Virus record (IMG/VR): IMGVR_UViG_3300024520_000047
Coordinates: 1 to 64,000 of that record
DNA: 64,000 nt
Direction: 5' to 3' (one strand)
Origin: a virus
A program made the position numbers and the translations under genes. Of this stretch, positions 8,301 to 17,835 are shown piece by piece. The notes under the pieces were generated by a model. The model did not search any database, was not told the DNA's origin, and was given only the letters and a program-made list of their open reading frames with translations. Every line of letters begins with the position of its first letter. Positions within the stretch are counted from its first letter, which is position 1.

Positions 8301-11300
8301 CCTTGTATTCTCTTTCTTCCTGTTGGTGCCTCATTATTATATACTATATCCTCCACTACATAATTTACAAATAACTCTAACAATTCACCATCATTCAACA
8401 CATATCCATCATCATCCACTATCTGTTCATTCCTATTAGTCCAATAGGGTAGGACTTCACCAGATGCAGCGTTGTCTATAAGTTTTATTACATCCCCTAC
8501 CTTTAATGTAGGTCTACTTATCGGTTGGGATTCTTCATTTAAAATTTCTTCTTCCTCTCTTTTAAAACCAGGACGGAATATCCATTCATCTCCTACTTCA
8601 TAAATAATCTTAGTAGTCATTGTCCATAACCCCTTCCTTTTCCCTTTCTCATCCCAATTCTCCACTTCCCACCTTTCTTTCTCATCGTCCCAATAGGGAA
8701 ATCTACCACTCATAGGTTCAATGTGATAACTAAGTTTCCCTTTAGTGCGAGGTTCCCTAACTCTTTTTATTACCTTATAAGGTATAAAAGTCTCTGGTTC
8801 ATTCTCATGGGTACCATCTACATGTAAAACAATAATCTCATCTCCTTCTTCTAAGTCTGGACTAGGATTTTTTTGTCTTTCTTCCTGTAGGTGAGCAATG
8901 GATGGCTCGTACTTACCTATTTTTAACCACTTATGTCCATTTACTATCATATCCTGATGTAAATTGGCATCGTTAAAGTCTACAAGTAAATCGAGCCTCA
9001 TTACTACATACCCATATACTTGTCTCTTATCCCAGCCTTTATCCCCCTCACCTGTCACTATCCATCCTTCAGCACTTCCATCGTGCCATAATGGGGTTAA
9101 CACCACATACTCATCCCATAAGTTAAGATAACTATCCTTGTCTGTCTTCTCTATTATTTTAATCATATCTCCCGGTTCCAATGGGGGACTAATCTCTCGT
9201 TCCTCTTGTTCTTGTAATACATCACCCCTCAATTTACGTTTGGCGTTGTCTTTGTACTTCGCTCTTTCTTCATCAGATAATTCTACCTTTAACCATTGGT
9301 GGTCACGGTCACGACTTAAGACTTTTAAGTGACGATGGAGGTGACCTGGTAATCCTGGTGTGTCTTGGAACTTTTCCAAATACCCACTCTGTTGTAATTT
9401 ATACAGGTCCTCTATGGTAATAACAATATAATCTCCTTCTTTTTTTGGGGTCCCATATGAAGGATGCCATACCCAATACAATGCAAATGGTGTGGGCGTA
9501 CCGAAAGGCGTTTGTTCTTTTCTTTCTGGTATATCTATAGGTCGTATGATGTCTCCAGATTTTAAAACAGGACTCACTTCTTCTTCCCTTTGTTCCCGTA
9601 ATGTTTTCTTAATATCTTTATTTGTATCAGTTTTTACAATTTCTTTGAACTTATCCAAATAAACTATTCTATCCGAATCTACATTTATTAATTGAGTATT
9701 TGGGGTTAGGTATTTATCTTTAACTTTAATATAGTATACACCATCATCCTTTATACCCAAATCACTTATGAAACCATCAATATAATTTTCATCGTCTATG
9801 CTCTGAGACAATAACCCCTTTAACCCATTCTTAGTTAATTCAGTTGATGGGTCACCTTTGTTTTCATCAGGTTTTTCTTTTGTTGCCTCATACTTCTCTA
9901 AGTATTGGTCTAGTGCTTTAGTGGGCTCTCTCCAATCGGGGTCTTCTTTACCTACTTCATTTCTACCCACTATATTATTGATGAGCATATAGATGGGTGC
10001 ATGTAAAAGTATATTATGCTTAATATTTGGAACGTACTTCAAAATATCATTAGTGACATCATCAAAAATTACCTTATTCCACTTTCCAGTCTTAAACTCT
10101 TGTGCCATATACCAAGCAGCAGCGTTTGCATTAGGACCACCAACATACTCATTTTCTTTTGGGTTTGGTGGTACATCTTCGCCAGCTTTCCTATAGAGTC
10201 CAGATGTTATTCCAAAATCATGACCCTTTGCCCAATCCCTAATACTTGGTGGGTCAAACGCTAATCTTCTTTCTTCATTTTCAGGAGTGTAACCATTGAA
10301 ATCATCTGATGCAATAATAACCCATTGATTAGGGTCTGTAGCTTTATGAAAAGGTACCGCTTTTAATTCCTTACTTACCCATGATTTACCAGCAGATGAT
10401 GTTCCATCTATTAATATAGTAGATTTATCACTTAATCCTTGTTCTCTTTGTTCCCGTAATGTTTTCTTAATATCTACCCCATGCTTAGGTCCCAATGGTG
10501 GGTCCAATAAAAACTTCTGGTTAAGATAATCTCTTAACAAATTTTCCACAAACCAATCTGGAACTGGTTCATCATCTGGTTGGGCTGCAGCAACATCTGC
10601 AACATATCGTGCAAATTTAAGTTTGTATTTATCCCTAATCATTTCCAGTAATCCATCCGAGACAAAGAAAATTTTACTCAAGGGGTCATCACCCAATGCA
10701 ACATCAGGAATGTAATCCCCTTCAGCAATGTCCATGGCTTTGAGTACTACCTTCCCCCACCATCGTTTATATCCTTTGGTATCTTTAAGTGCTGGAGTAA
10801 CAATTTTATTTAATGCTCGGGTAGCGGTAATCCCCACCGCCGCAAATAAAACCTGAGGTAAAAAGAAAGGAATAATTCTCCATAATGATTTAAAAACCCC
10901 TCTACCGATATCGCTTGCTATTCTTTTATTGGTAGCTGCTTCCACCAATGCTTTAAGTTGACCAAAGGTAATAGGTCCTTGTGCTTTACAAAATCCTTTT
11001 ACATTACAAATATTTTCGGTTACGTCTCTTGATGGTGCAACAAAGCCTGATTCTGGGTCTGTCTCACTTCCTTCATATTCGTACTCATCTTCATAATCAG
11101 TTTCTTCATCGTCATCGGGAATCTCAATTTTTGCTACGTCTTCTTCCCATTCTTCTTCAGTATCATATGGTTGTAACTCTATTGGTTCTAATAGGCCTTG
11201 ACCAAACATATCGGCTGCTTCATGGATGTACTCCTTGGGTGGGAAGTGGTCTGGTCTAGTAGCGCCCTTTACGGTTACATAATTAACCCCTATACCTGTT

Positions 11301-14300
11301 GCATTTAAAAGGTCTGTTATATTCTCCTCTAAAACCTCCACTATCTCTTGTCGTACTTCCTCTTTCAACGCTTCATCTGGTTCATCACTAACGCGATTAG
11401 CACGTGTAAGGTCATCCTCTGACTCGTCCCGTACACTTCTACGTAAACCACATGTTCTACATTCTTCTTCATAGTCACCATCTGACCACCACTGGTGGTC
11501 ATGAAAAATGTCCCACAAAGTATAAGTGTCGTGTCCACCCAAAGCTAAATTGGCCATTCCACCACCATCTACTATTACAAATACCCCTATCTCATCCTCA
11601 ACACTCCACCCTCGTTCTTTCCGGACTTTCTTTTGGTCTACATTCCATGGTAGTTCTTTCTCATCAATAGAAGTAACTACATACTTAAAATCATATCCAC
11701 CATCCCAAACCTCCTGTATTCCTTTTAATTTTTCCTGAGCGACTTCGATGGCTTTCTCTCTCCCTCCATGCCATTCAACCAACCACTCATCTATTATCTT
11801 ATAAAGTCCTCTTTCTTTACGGGTATCTAATCCTAATAATTTAAGTATATGTGGGTCATTATGTGGTCCTTTATTATCCCAATAGTTAAAAAGTGATTCC
11901 TTAAAATGTGCATATATTTTTTTTAGCTGGTTGGGCGATTTCGCTGGGTTAATATTTGGAAAATCGGAGTCTTCATTAAACAACATTTTTTTATGCTCTT
12001 CTTCCTCTAATAATCCTTTAGTCAATGTTCTTTTTTTATCTTCATCAAGTCGGTCATTTTTTCCTGACGCCGTTATCTTACCTGCGTTACGTTTTTCTCT
12101 CCAAAAATTATCTACAACTATTTGGGCTTCATGCCATGTCAAACCCGCGATGTGGGTAATACTTCGTATTGCATCCGTGAACTGTCCTTCTCCAAAAGGA
12201 TAGTATTCATTAGGAACCACCGTAGGGAATTGGGTATCTAACCACTCATAAGCATTTTTAATATGTTCTTCCTTAGATAGGATATCCTCCAACAAGAGAT
12301 TTTGTACCCACTTAATGACAGTGGAATGCAAACTCATTCTTCCAAAAGGAGAACGGTCCCAGGGAATGTACCCATCTCCAGTATAGTCCCAGACATTAGA
12401 TTGACCTGTCCATTGGGGTATCCGCCTATTACTATATAAGATAAATTGAACTTCCTTTAGGAACTGTTTAATACTCGCATCACTAACTCCTCCCACCAGT
12501 TTTTCTCCATGTTCCTTTCCTAGAGTATAGAGGTTATATAATTTTAAAAATTTATCTTTGTAGTTATCATTTAAAAATTGAGTAATCTCTTCGTCAGTAC
12601 GTCTAGAAGAAGTGGATTCGGCTAAACCTTGATAGGTAACATCACTTATCTCACTATCTATTATCTCGTGTTCCCCGTAATCATAGGTATCCACTTCACC
12701 GTTCCAATCATAAAATTCATCACGACCTCTCTCATATGCATCATCTTCATCGAACGCCATAATCTCAACACTTCCTCTTCTATATTCAGTTTGGTCCACC
12801 GTTTCCTCATAGTCGACATTATACCATTTGGGTAACTCTTTGAAGGGAGCTTTTATTTTACTATAATCCCCTAAGTCTTCCGCGAAATCCCAATTATCAG
12901 AGGCCCATTTCGCATACTTGGAGGCGTCCACTCTCTGTTCCATCCCACGTGTACCGGGGCTGGTTTTGATACCAAATAATTTCATTAGGTCTACCCATCG
13001 TTTGGCTAACTGGTTACCCCCATAAGCAAAAGTATTAGTAGAAATATGGGATAACTCATTTCTGGTAAAGGTGGATTTAAGTGTATTTAATATTTTACTC
13101 TCTACGGGAGTAAAGGCACTTCTGTCCATTCCTTCTGCTTCTTCATCGGTCCAACTATCCTTATTTCTATCTTGTTCGGTAAGGGGTTGTTCTTTAATAA
13201 GTTTCTTAATCTCTTCTGCCAATCCTTTATACTCTGCACTGGTGGTCTCATGCTCAAATCTTTCAGAATCTCCATAATCATCTACATCAGTGTTACCACC
13301 CCAATCAAAGAATTCCCTGTTTCCTTTATTCAAGGCATCGTCTTCATCAAAGGCAATTAAATCTACATCTCCGCTTTTAAATTCTACTTGACTTACCGTT
13401 TCTTCATAATTTACATTATACCATTTGGGTAAGACTTTAATTGGTTTGGTTACCTTGGAATAATCCATTTCCCCATCCTCTCCTCTAATCTCCTCATCCC
13501 AATTGTCTAATGCCCATTTTGCGTATTTGGATGCTTCAGCTTTCGGTTCCATCTCTCCCCATCCCTCAGGCATCGTATGCCCGAATAACTTCATAGCATC
13601 TTTCCACCTCTTACCTATATTACCAGAATAAGGATATAAATCCGTACTTGTAGTTATTTGAATCAAGTCCTCTTTAGTAAAATTCTTTGCCAGAAAATTT
13701 AAAATAGCAATTTCTTTTTTGGTGAAAGGACTGTATGAAATGCCTTCGTCTTCTTCTTCCCATTGGTCATCTTCATGAACCTGTTCCTGCAGGGAAGTAC
13801 TTTCTTTACGTAGACTAAATGCTGTGGGGTCGGTTAAATTAGGCTCTTGTGGTTCGGGAATTTCTACATACCCACCAAATCCAACGAAAGCATCGGGTCT
13901 GTATTGTTGTGCAATATTTTCTAACCATTCATTTAATACATAAGGAACTGGTAATAAAACAGCATCTCTATTCCATTCTTTTCTATAATCTATTAATCCC
14001 AACTTAGTTAAACGATGGTCAAACTGAGTTAACTCGTGGTCAAATCCATCATACGGTGAACCGTGAGCATAAATCTCCTCATAGTCATCAGGGTCTTCTA
14101 TTCTTCCTGCCGCAATCTCCTCTGCTATTCCTTTGTAGAAAGATTCCAACTCTTCCAGATGGTTCTTGACGAATTTCTCCACTTCCGATTTTTCATGTCG
14201 GTCTAAATAGTGAATAAAAGTTTCTACAGGTACCTCCAATGCACGGTTGTTAGGTTCTGGGTTATGTTCGGGAGAATTTCTAAAGGATTGTGAATTGGGT

Positions 14301-14485
14301 TCTCTAGTAGGGAGGAGAGGTACCATTCCCTTCATGTGTTCCTTAAGGGTTGTTTTTGTTGGAGAATAGGTACGGTGGGGAAATAAGGGACCTATACTGT
14401 CTTCATATAAATGTAACTTTTTTCTTAAGTCAGTACCCATAAGACCTTGGTCTAATGCATCTTTTATTTCACTTAGTGTCGGCAT
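5366..14485 (-). CDS. Giant modular virion protein / candidate packaged polyprotein, 3039 aa
   Basis: Opens MPTLSEIKD (L-x-E). Two copies of an unknown FTxxE...MKLFG...SKYAKWA...DWGG domain lie at about 250-425 and 455-630. A Cys motif (CRTCGL) lies near 1010 and acidic stretches follow at 1080-1140. A membrane-like segment (IIPFFLPQVLFAAVGITA) is at about 1205. A P-loop kinase-like module with Walker A GTSSAGKS is at about 1355-1365, like chloramphenicol phosphotransferase-type kinases. Nine SH3-like repeats run from about 1635 to 2790 (pattern NPPLxxGDxIxVID, a Y.V strand, final W-I strand). A C-terminal domain follows. Nearly every module is preceded by LREQ, LQEQ, LQEE, LNEE, LQEH or LNEQ, matching the (L/I)-x-E site of T4-type prohead proteases. 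I infer a structural or internal head protein cut during maturation. No promoter seen; start abuts the M23 gene's stop. Confidence 0.85.
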   Translation of the reverse strand: MPTLSEIKDALDQGLMGTDLRKKLHLYEDSIGPLFPHRTYSPTKTTLKEHMKGMVPLLPTREPNSQSFRNSPEHNPEPNNRALEVPVETFIHYLDRHEKSEVEKFVKNHLEELESFYKGIAEEIAAGRIEDPDDYEEIYAHGSPYDGFDHELTQFDHRLTKLGLIDYRKEWNRDAVLLPVPYVLNEWLENIAQQYRPDAFVGFGGYVEIPEPQEPNLTDPTAFSLRKESTSLQEQVHEDDQWEEEDEGISYSPFTKKEIAILNFLAKNFTKEDLIQITTSTDLYPYSGNIGKRWKDAMKLFGHTMPEGWGEMEPKAEASKYAKWALDNWDEEIRGEDGEMDYSKVTKPIKVLPKWYNVNYEETVSQVEFKSGDVDLIAFDEDDALNKGNREFFDWGGNTDVDDYGDSERFEHETTSAEYKGLAEEIKKLIKEQPLTEQDRNKDSWTDEEAEGMDRSAFTPVESKILNTLKSTFTRNELSHISTNTFAYGGNQLAKRWVDLMKLFGIKTSPGTRGMEQRVDASKYAKWASDNWDFAEDLGDYSKIKAPFKELPKWYNVDYEETVDQTEYRRGSVEIMAFDEDDAYERGRDEFYDWNGEVDTYDYGEHEIIDSEISDVTYQGLAESTSSRRTDEEITQFLNDNYKDKFLKLYNLYTLGKEHGEKLVGGVSDASIKQFLKEVQFILYSNRRIPQWTGQSNVWDYTGDGYIPWDRSPFGRMSLHSTVIKWVQNLLLEDILSKEEHIKNAYEWLDTQFPTVVPNEYYPFGEGQFTDAIRSITHIAGLTWHEAQIVVDNFWREKRNAGKITASGKNDRLDEDKKRTLTKGLLEEEEHKKMLFNEDSDFPNINPAKSPNQLKKIYAHFKESLFNYWDNKGPHNDPHILKLLGLDTRKERGLYKIIDEWLVEWHGGREKAIEVAQEKLKGIQEVWDGGYDFKYVVTSIDEKELPWNVDQKKVRKERGWSVEDEIGVFVIVDGGGMANLALGGHDTYTLWDIFHDHQWWSDGDYEEECRTCGLRRSVRDESEDDLTRANRVSDEPDEALKEEVRQEIVEVLEENITDLLNATGIGVNYVTVKGATRPDHFPPKEYIHEAADMFGQGLLEPIELQPYDTEEEWEEDVAKIEIPDDDEETDYEDEYEYEGSETDPESGFVAPSRDVTENICNVKGFCKAQGPITFGQLKALVEAATNKRIASDIGRGVFKSLWRIIPFFLPQVLFAAVGITATRALNKIVTPALKDTKGYKRWWGKVVLKAMDIAEGDYIPDVALGDDPLSKIFFVSDGLLEMIRDKYKLKFARYVADVAAAQPDDEPVPDWFVENLLRDYLNQKFLLDPPLGPKHGVDIKKTLREQREQGLSDKSTILIDGTSSAGKSWVSKELKAVPFHKATDPNQWVIIASDDFNGYTPENEERRLAFDPPSIRDWAKGHDFGITSGLYRKAGEDVPPNPKENEYVGGPNANAAAWYMAQEFKTGKWNKVIFDDVTNDILKYVPNIKHNILLHAPIYMLINNIVGRNEVGKEDPDWREPTKALDQYLEKYEATKEKPDENKGDPSTELTKNGLKGLLSQSIDDENYIDGFISDLGIKDDGVYYIKVKDKYLTPNTQLINVDSDRIVYLDKFKEIVKTDTNKDIKKTLREQREEEVSPVLKSGDIIRPIDIPERKEQTPFGTPTPFALYWVWHPSYGTPKKEGDYIVITIEDLYKLQQSGYLEKFQDTPGLPGHLHRHLKVLSRDRDHQWLKVELSDEERAKYKDNAKRKLRGDVLQEQEEREISPPLEPGDMIKIIEKTDKDSYLNLWDEYVVLTPLWHDGSAEGWIVTGEGDKGWDKRQVYGYVVMRLDLLVDFNDANLHQDMIVNGHKWLKIGKYEPSIAHLQEERQKNPSPDLEEGDEIIVLHVDGTHENEPETFIPYKVIKRVREPRTKGKLSYHIEPMSGRFPYWDDEKERWEVENWDEKGKRKGLWTMTTKIIYEVGDEWIFRPGFKREEEEILNEESQPISRPTLKVGDVIKLIDNAASGEVLPYWTNRNEQIVDDDGYVLNDGELLELFVNYVVEDIVYNNEAPTGRKRIQGDPWKGEIKGDIWGYGISREERKRGRRQEWEKDGKEELKASGPYQWIIVNKEEEILQEQEEKVNPPIDVGDTVTVIAHEDPDVEYMTDDEIKEFMENQDLQDTLEGDWHNFEETAELMGYTRWPGKGWYHKKELNDQNPDLFVPYRIVQKVEIGWKEGDVMRYLLLTLPEVEEHEDEKREIWASGRVKGLDYRWLYPSEEKYIISPPTPKSLQEHQEKVNPYINVGDTITVVAYEDPDVEYMTDDEIKEFMENQEVKDTLQGDWHNYEETAELMGFKWHEGRGWYHRDDIETHTTQPDLFVPYRIIQKTPETEEHGRERAYGKRVEERGKRYLLLPLSEINKWKKSHKKGGYDFRWLYPNEVRYIMSPTPPSLQEQDSKKVEVNPPLKPGDKIKVIDVDEDSDQRREFMNGMQIITSERFPKLYHTYTVIDENEEMKWSTEGRGGGSPRYGWTRGYEGSGLDIDEGTQLLWLLMDKKDEDELLRYTEGRRVGYKVIAPYFDKWVKVEDPEVLQEHTKDKLNPQLMIGDEILVLQHNQPEGASFNPPEIYVPYVVVKIKESIKNNTFNDKYVHYEIERKELTPEEMQADLRAGGGWRRLTHLYPNDTWMLRPDSRGEELNEQSQDKVNPQLMIGDEIMVIESIGWRRKYTTGGRKPDLYEPYVVTAIKFRQPENWEGPDADLKYYEIEPIGLTDEDKRFGTAVNKWMGREKRIYPTDTWIYNPTFRREELNEQDFPFNRDNKKQELDHPKGEPPWSIRRGKQHYAMNVDPTPQEPVTALNNYLVKNSPFNFLGFDYYLSTVPGNMPGEARIDVYVPVLDDSVTADNIWKDILKFYKKKEEYDDWGNDIVGKLDDPYSMEEIPMRDIGYHAKWPDFYRYEEDFAELHPEAVEDYNRRDSDYINPDGKVYETSWRERFNTLKDEMKELAKLFGLENAVINRDPGHPWKRQQDSYGSQDIRPGTDIPYSWPRESDEIEWDEE
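7200..8120 (-). repeat. Recent tandem duplication of one SH3-like module
   Basis: Modules 5 and 6 of the giant protein are near-identical over long runs: EDPDVEYMTDDEIKEFMENQ occurs in both, then GDWHN(F/Y)EETAELMG and QPDLFVPYRI-type strands. The unit is about 155 codons. The other seven modules are far more diverged, so this copy arose recently. Confidence 0.75.
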
Positions 14486-15807
14486 TAAGAAGTATATTTA
14501 TCTAATGCCTCTTGTGCTTGACGGCCTCTTTTATTTTGGTTTACTCTACTTTGATTACTGGGTCTTTCAAAATTTACCATAAAAGAAGCGCCCGCATCTG
14601 ATGCATTGGTCGTTGTTAATAAAGCATTATATGCTTTTTTCTCTTTTCCTTGGAGTTCACTCCATAAATATTCTAATTGTGCGTCGGGGTCGGTAATAGG
14701 TTTTTGTTGTTTTTTCGCAAAGTCATTTAATCTATATAGTCTAGTGTCATGCCATTGTGCGAGCCCCATAGACGTTCCTCTGTCTCCAATAGTACCCGTC
14801 TTAAAATTAGACTCAGATTTCATATTACCCGCAATTCCCGCCGCTTGTTCGGGGGTCAAACCTTTATTAATAAAAAATTTAATGACGTGATTAGAATCTA
14901 TTTGTTGATTACCGGGGTATTTTTTCCCTTTCAAAGGTAATATAAAATTAGCGTCAGGTTCTATTACACCTTTTCTTTCTAATTTTTGTACTGTAGTGGG
15001 GTCATTTATCTCGGGATTGAGATTAATTTTCTTGGGGTCTTTCATCGCTCCCAACACATCAGGGGTTATCATATCAGTAATCTTAAAACCATAATCTTTC
15101 TGAAATGCATTCACCGCTGCTAAAGTTTCGGGACCAAATTTCCCATCTATGCCAAACTTAGGTAATATATAATTTCTCGCAATTAAATCTATTTGCATTT
15201 CTTTTACCTTATCCCTAACATTCCTTCTTCCCCTTCTCATTCCATCTGATAAAGTAAGATTACCTTGTGGTATATTTTGAATTTCTATTTTTTCTTTTGG
15301 TTTTCTTCCTATTCTTTTAATAGTTACACCATCTAAGTAAGGTACAGGGTCAGTAGTAGAACTCCCTTTAGCTTTATCATACACTTCATAATGTAGATGT
15401 GCTCCAGTAGATGAACCGGGACAGTAGTCTCTTTTTCCTCCTCCAGATAATCCAATAACTTGTCCTTTACTTACCGATTCACCTTTGTTAACCCGGATAT
15501 CTTTAATGTGACAATAACGTGTTTTCAATCCTGCACCATGGTCAATGTATATATTACCACCACACGCCCCCTTGGTACATTGAGCTTTAATAATCACACC
15601 ATCTGCTGGGGATAATACTTCGGTTCCACTTTTTGCGTTAATATCTACCCCATGGTGTTGTCTCGTTTTTTTAGTAATGGGATGCACTCTTATACCATAG
15701 GGACTGCTAATTTTAAGACGGCCAGCCAATGGTGGCCCTAAACTAACTTCTACCTCTTCATTTAATAGAATTCTATTTAATTGTTTTTCAGTTATTAATA
15801 TTTTCAT
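14485..15807 (-). CDS. Packaged peptidoglycan hydrolase: M23 peptidase + PG-binding + tail lysozyme, 440 aa
   Basis: N terminus MKILITEKQLNRILLNE carries two L/I-x-E sites, like a capsid-targeting propeptide. Residues about 30-155 are an M23 zinc endopeptidase (VHPITKKTRQHHGVD with H51/D55, and HLHYE near 140). About 195-255 is a peptidoglycan-binding-like domain (FGIDGKFGPETLAAVNAFQKDYG). About 305-435 is a phage tail-lysozyme domain (LTPEQAAGIAGNMKSESNF, GTSMGLAQWHDTR). It cuts cross-links and glycan chains, most likely at entry, as a virion component. Its stop overlaps the start of the giant protein gene. Confidence 0.9.
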   Translation of the reverse strand: MKILITEKQLNRILLNEEVEVSLGPPLAGRLKISSPYGIRVHPITKKTRQHHGVDINAKSGTEVLSPADGVIIKAQCTKGACGGNIYIDHGAGLKTRYCHIKDIRVNKGESVSKGQVIGLSGGGKRDYCPGSSTGAHLHYEVYDKAKGSSTTDPVPYLDGVTIKRIGRKPKEKIEIQNIPQGNLTLSDGMRRGRRNVRDKVKEMQIDLIARNYILPKFGIDGKFGPETLAAVNAFQKDYGFKITDMITPDVLGAMKDPKKINLNPEINDPTTVQKLERKGVIEPDANFILPLKGKKYPGNQQIDSNHVIKFFINKGLTPEQAAGIAGNMKSESNFKTGTIGDRGTSMGLAQWHDTRLYRLNDFAKKQQKPITDPDAQLEYLWSELQGKEKKAYNALLTTTNASDAGASFMVNFERPSNQSRVNQNKRGRQAQEALDKYTS

Positions 15808-15817
15808 CTATTTTTTT

Positions 15818-17125
15818 TTAACACTCTCGACGCCTGGGGTTATATCTGTCGTCATTATATTGAGTTCCTCTATGGTCACTCCATACTAATTTTCCGTCTA
15901 TCCTAATCTCATCCCATTCTTCATCACCTAAATAATCAGTATCCGTCGTCTCTATATATTCCGTTTCTGGGTCATATTCCCACCAATTAGTCTCTGCGTC
16001 ACATATTGCAGATTGGAAATTGGTGTCCTCTATATTTATGGTACTTACTTTTAATACCGTATCCCGTTCAGTAAAAGTTCTACTAACCTGATAGTCAATA
16101 ATAGGTGGTAAGGTTTGACCAATATATTCTTCAAAGTGTGTAGGAATATTGTTATCCCAAATAAATTGGACATATTGTTTAGCTAAGTTCTCCGCCTCTA
16201 CACCTGAGATACCAAATAGTTTTAAAATTACATCTAACTCTAGTTCATCTGGGTGTAGGTGTAACATCTCCCTAATGCTATCGGGAGAATATTCTCTGAC
16301 AATTTGTCTCATTACTCGGGCATCTAACTCAGTGAGGGTGTTGTCTTTCCCTATTTTTTTATCCACCTCACTTTCCCTTAACAACTTTTGTTCCTCTGAC
16401 ATTTTGTCACTCTCCTGTAAAAAATGAATTTGTTTTTCAATCATTTTCTTTGCTACCTCCAAAGATTTAATCTCTGACAAGTTGACAGGTATGTTAAAGG
16501 GTCCCTTATGTAACGCAGGTTTTAATACAGTTTTCTTTAATTTATTTTTGTCAGGGGAATTGTAGGTTTCTTCTTCGTCTGGACTTCTATCAGATAAATG
16601 CACATTTCCAAATTTATGTACAAGGTCAAATCCATCACCCTTGAATAGGTCAGTGGTTCCTAGATTCTCAGAGCCCGCTAAACAAAAGTATTCACCATCT
16701 TCTGGGTCTTCACAAAAAGTACGGTCTTCGTTTTCATATATTTCTCTTCTGTCATACCCAAATTTCTTTACTAATTGTCCTGCGACTGCATTTGCTTCAT
16801 CTTCAATTTCTCCCCCAATGTCTTTGGGTAAATTATTTATATCAATTCGTCCATCCTCTAACTGTTTATGATGAACTAATTCATGTGCAATACTTCTTAA
16901 AATATCAGCTACAGCTCTATTTTTTCCGTATACTTTTACTGAATTGTCTTTTAAATTATAAGATGCTAGGGTAGTGAGGTCATTTCTATTGTCCACCACT
17001 TCACAATTGGTAGGCATAGAATATCCAAGTTCTTGTTTACAAAAGTCAACAAAATCTTGGACTACTTCGTCTCTATTAATATCTTTTAATTGTTCTTGAA
17101 TAATATTTTTAAGATTAATTTCCAT
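15818..17125 (-). CDS. Zincin-like virion protein, 435 aa
   Basis: Begins MEINLKNIIQEQLKDINRDE, with a possible I-x-E processing site at residues 9-11. A metallopeptidase signature HELVHHKQ lies near residue 90, with downstream acidic residues (GGEIEDEANAVAGQLVKKFG) as the likely third zinc ligand. The middle is acidic and helical with a KLFGI mini-motif (ILKLFGISGVEAENLAKQYV, about 300). The end is beta-rich. Start supported by a TATTTATA box 4 nt upstream. Substrate unknown; it may act on peptidoglycan, on virion proteins, or be inactive. Confidence 0.78.
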   Translation of the reverse strand: MEINLKNIIQEQLKDINRDEVVQDFVDFCKQELGYSMPTNCEVVDNRNDLTTLASYNLKDNSVKVYGKNRAVADILRSIAHELVHHKQLEDGRIDINNLPKDIGGEIEDEANAVAGQLVKKFGYDRREIYENEDRTFCEDPEDGEYFCLAGSENLGTTDLFKGDGFDLVHKFGNVHLSDRSPDEEETYNSPDKNKLKKTVLKPALHKGPFNIPVNLSEIKSLEVAKKMIEKQIHFLQESDKMSEEQKLLRESEVDKKIGKDNTLTELDARVMRQIVREYSPDSIREMLHLHPDELELDVILKLFGISGVEAENLAKQYVQFIWDNNIPTHFEEYIGQTLPPIIDYQVSRTFTERDTVLKVSTINIEDTNFQSAICDAETNWWEYDPETEYIETTDTDYLGDEEWDEIRIDGKLVWSDHRGTQYNDDRYNPRRREC

Positions 17126-17129
17126 TATA

Positions 17130-17137
17130 TATAAATA
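17130..17137 (-). promoter_or_regulatory. Late-type promoter box TATTTATA
   Basis: Minus-strand TATTTATA separated by 4 nt (TATA) from the ATG of the zincin-like gene. Same geometry as the boxes before other virion genes, so the mRNA is predicted to start at or near the ATG. Confidence 0.6.
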
Positions 17138-17163
17138 CTATTCAATACAAGAATAGTGAAGTG

Positions 17164-17616
17164 TCATTTAACCTTATCATGAAACACTACCCCAATTTGA
17201 TTGTTTGGGTGTAGCATCATAAATGTAATATTCTCATCCATCATTATTACTATATCACTATGAGAAAAAATAGAATTATATTCGTACCTATATATTGTAC
17301 CTAAACTATCACTAATACTTTGGTGAGGGCCCTTTAATTTAAATACCCTATAACTAGATTCGTCAAAAAACTCTTGGTGTGAACTTGAAAACAATGTTAA
17401 GATTTTATCGTCTTGAGACGATATAATTAAAATACTGTCTAATAAAGTTATATGGGATTTAACATTCCATTTTTTTAAAGATTTTCCATCTATCGAGACC
17501 AGTTCCGCTACTTTCCACGTACGTTTTATTTGTGCGTTACTATCTAACGCACATAATAACGCTAACCCCATCATTAACATATACCAACACCAGATTTGCC
17601 ATTTAGGTCGCTCCAT
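17164..17616 (-). CDS. Secreted hypothetical protein, 150 aa
   Basis: Signal peptide over residues 9-30 (WCWYMLMMGLALLCALDSNAQ) with a Bacteroidota-like NAQ cleavage end. The mature part is beta-rich (WKVAELVSIDGKSLKKWN) and looks like a small lipocalin-like periplasmic or outer-membrane-facing domain. Preceded immediately by the stop of a 34-aa membrane ORF (TAG then ATG). Role unknown. Confidence 0.7.
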   Translation of the reverse strand: MERPKWQIWCWYMLMMGLALLCALDSNAQIKRTWKVAELVSIDGKSLKKWNVKSHITLLDSILIISSQDDKILTLFSSSHQEFFDESSYRVFKLKGPHQSISDSLGTIYRYEYNSIFSHSDIVIMMDENITFMMLHPNNQIGVVFHDKVK

Positions 17617-17721
17617 CTATTTCTTGTTTTTAGGTGTTTTAGACTGTGTGTCACCACCCAATAAAATATTTAATCCTATAAGAATTAATATACTTAATAT
17701 TATAAATTTAATTATTTTCAT
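17617..17721 (-). CDS. Single-span micro-protein, 34 aa
   Basis: MKIIKFIILSILILIGLNIL then LGGDTQSKTPKNKK: one N-terminal membrane helix and a basic tail. Its TAG directly abuts the ATG of the 150-aa secreted protein. Small, so tentative. Confidence 0.55.
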   Translation of the reverse strand: MKIIKFIILSILILIGLNILLGGDTQSKTPKNKK

Positions 17722-17736
17722 TTTTATTTTCTTATT

Positions 17737-17835
17737 TTATTCATCTTTATTTTGCCATTGTCGATTAACAATTATTGTTACAGTAAATGCAATGTAACAT
17801 AATAAAGTGATTTCTATTATTTCTATATTACTCAT
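17737..17835 (-). CDS. Single-span micro-protein, 32 aa, ending NKDE
   Basis: Starts MSNIEIIEITLLCYIAFTVT with one membrane helix and ends RQWQNKDE, the tail produced by a junction element. Its ATG lies in a GAAGATGAGTAA start that also stops the upstream gene. Both ends fit the cassette rule, which raises confidence despite the size. Confidence 0.55.
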   Translation of the reverse strand: MSNIEIIEITLLCYIAFTVTIIVNRQWQNKDE

